From the NCBI GenBank assembly GCA_026390695.1, contig JAPLFL010000120.1, positions 50,209 through 114,208 on the forward strand: a stretch of 64,000 nt of DNA. Direction: 5' to 3'. Below are positions 63,203-64,000 of this stretch, piece after piece (positions within the stretch are counted from its first letter, which is position 1; every line of letters begins with the position of its first letter). The translations under genes and the position numbers were made by a program. The notes under the pieces are model-generated. The model worked only from the letters and a program-made list of their open reading frames with translations, was not told the origin of the DNA and did not search any database. Source of the DNA: Candidatus Kapaibacterium sp. GTDB lineage: Bacteria; Bacteroidota; Ignavibacteria; Kapaibacteriales; UBA2268.

Positions 63203-64000
63203 ATGAAATATAATAGAAATACATACGGCATTAAAAGGTCTGACCTCACAGTAAGCTCTTCACGAGAAGGAATTAGTTATTCTGCAATCCCAAATCTTTT
63301 TAAAGGATTGGGGACGGGTTTGATGAATTTATCTATTATTCTCTTCTCCATAATTTTAATTTATTGTAATTCTACACTTGCTCAAACTCCGACCGAGCAA
63401 CAGTCTCCACCACAGCAGCCTCCTAAAGAGAAACCTGAAGAAAAAGCTTCAAAACCTATTGAATTGCCTGCTATTGTGATTGATGGTATTGAGCAGTTAG
63501 ATGTTCGTTCCGGTATTAAGCAGTATCCTAAAAATACCCGTGCTATGAATAAATCTGAATTAGATTCAATTAATACACTTGATAAATTGCAGCCATTCTT
63601 GTTACCTGAAGAAACTTTACCCGAAAAAAACAGTCTGCGTAAATTTAATAATGGTTACCTGATTGGTGAAATCGGTAGATATGTTAGTGCTGATATTGAT
63701 GCCGGATATGATTTTAATATATTGAATAATAAATGGTTTGCAAGGGCAGCACTTGATTATAGCAGTGGGCACGTTAACAATTCAGAGAATTTTAAATTCC
63801 TCGCTCACCTTGGCAATGAATTTATTGCTCCCGATTCTTTCTTGCTTTTTGGTAACAGTATGACCAAGTTTAATCTTGACATATTGAATAAAAATTATAA
63901 GCTATATGGCTCATATTCTGCTCCCAAACGAGCATTGACGAATATTGATCTTGGTGCTCATTCCGAAGGTTATTACGAAGGATTCCGATTTTTTACAGGA
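63203..64000 (+). CDS. outer membrane beta-barrel-like protein (partial, runs off the window)
   Basis: The frame is open from the ATG at 63203 to the end of the window. A second ATG at 63323 starts an ordinary signal peptide (MNLSIILFSIILIYCNSTLA), followed by a Pro/Gln/Lys-rich segment and alternating strands (YLIGEIGRYVSADIDAGYDF, WFARAALDYSSGHV) that resemble an outer membrane barrel. If translation starts at 63323, the signal peptide is at the true N-terminus; this start is at least as likely. The C-terminus is outside the window. Confidence 0.6.
   Translation, partial: MKYNRNTYGIKRSDLTVSSSREGISYSAIPNLFKGLGTGLMNLSIILFSIILIYCNSTLAQTPTEQQSPPQQPPKEKPEEKASKPIELPAIVIDGIEQLDVRSGIKQYPKNTRAMNKSELDSINTLDKLQPFLLPEETLPEKNSLRKFNNGYLIGEIGRYVSADIDAGYDFNILNNKWFARAALDYSSGHVNNSENFKFLAHLGNEFIAPDSFLLFGNSMTKFNLDILNKNYKLYGSYSAPKRALTNIDLGAHSEGYYEGFRFFTG

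Overview
The window is AT-rich chromosomal DNA. Three proteins end in a C-terminal domain typical of type IX secretion (T9SS) cargo: a phospholipase C-like protein, an arylsulfotransferase-like protein and a subtilase. A SprE/PorW-like TPR lipoprotein and two tandem flagellins are also present. T9SS cargo together with flagellins points to the Bacteroidota/Chlorobiota/Ignavibacteriota/Kapabacteria side of the FCB group rather than a classical non-flagellated Bacteroidota. This placement is inferred from gene families, not from a marker-gene tree. Several genes carry real Shine-Dalgarno sequences (AGGAG, GGAGG), and TTG or GTG starts occur. No rRNA, tRNA, transposase or CRISPR array was seen.

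Region 1, about 0-10 kb, is a surface-glycan cluster on the + strand. It holds an alpha-1,2-fucosyltransferase, an internally deleted DUF268 methyltransferase, a 21-bp minisatellite, an Fn3-like protein, a Wzx-type flippase, three more methyltransferase-like proteins, two glycosyltransferases, and an FdtA/FdtB pair for a dTDP-3-amino-3,6-dideoxyhexose. Region 2, 10-25 kb, encodes exported proteins: a carboxypeptidase-regulatory-domain lipoprotein, T9SS cargo, a beta-barrel-like protein, a protein with a phage-tail-like C-terminus, a TPR lipoprotein (possible SprE/PorW), an 842-residue lipoprotein made of Cys-rich repeats, and a large arylsulfotransferase-like T9SS protein.

Region 3, 25-43 kb, is mostly housekeeping: PgsA, a sodium:solute symporter, a GalE-like epimerase, two glycosyltransferases, RadC, a DnaQ/UvrC-type fusion nuclease, an orphan histidine kinase, a COG2509 oxidoreductase, YraN, PolA with an intact proofreading site, two flagellins, a DUF971 protein and a double-VOC protein.

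Region 4, 43-53 kb, is the accessory part. It contains minisatellites, a duplicated 144-bp ATTTGCAT-rich repeat, two inverted copies of a 141-bp element, an orphan small-terminase-like gene, and a tight three-gene operon. That operon encodes a secreted 936-residue protein, a protein with a His...Cys pair in a caspase-like context, and a two-TM coiled-coil protein; it is my best candidate for an undescribed system. The region also holds a Cys-rich membrane protein, a T9SS pseudogene reduced to signal peptide plus CTD, and a toxin-antitoxin island (hicBA, DUF2442 with a broken DUF4160 partner, vapBC).

Region 5, 53-64 kb, has urocanate hydratase, an ECF sigma factor with a small membrane partner, a T9SS subtilase, a coiled-coil nuclease-like protein, and a TPR protein followed by an outer-membrane-like protein that runs off the right edge.
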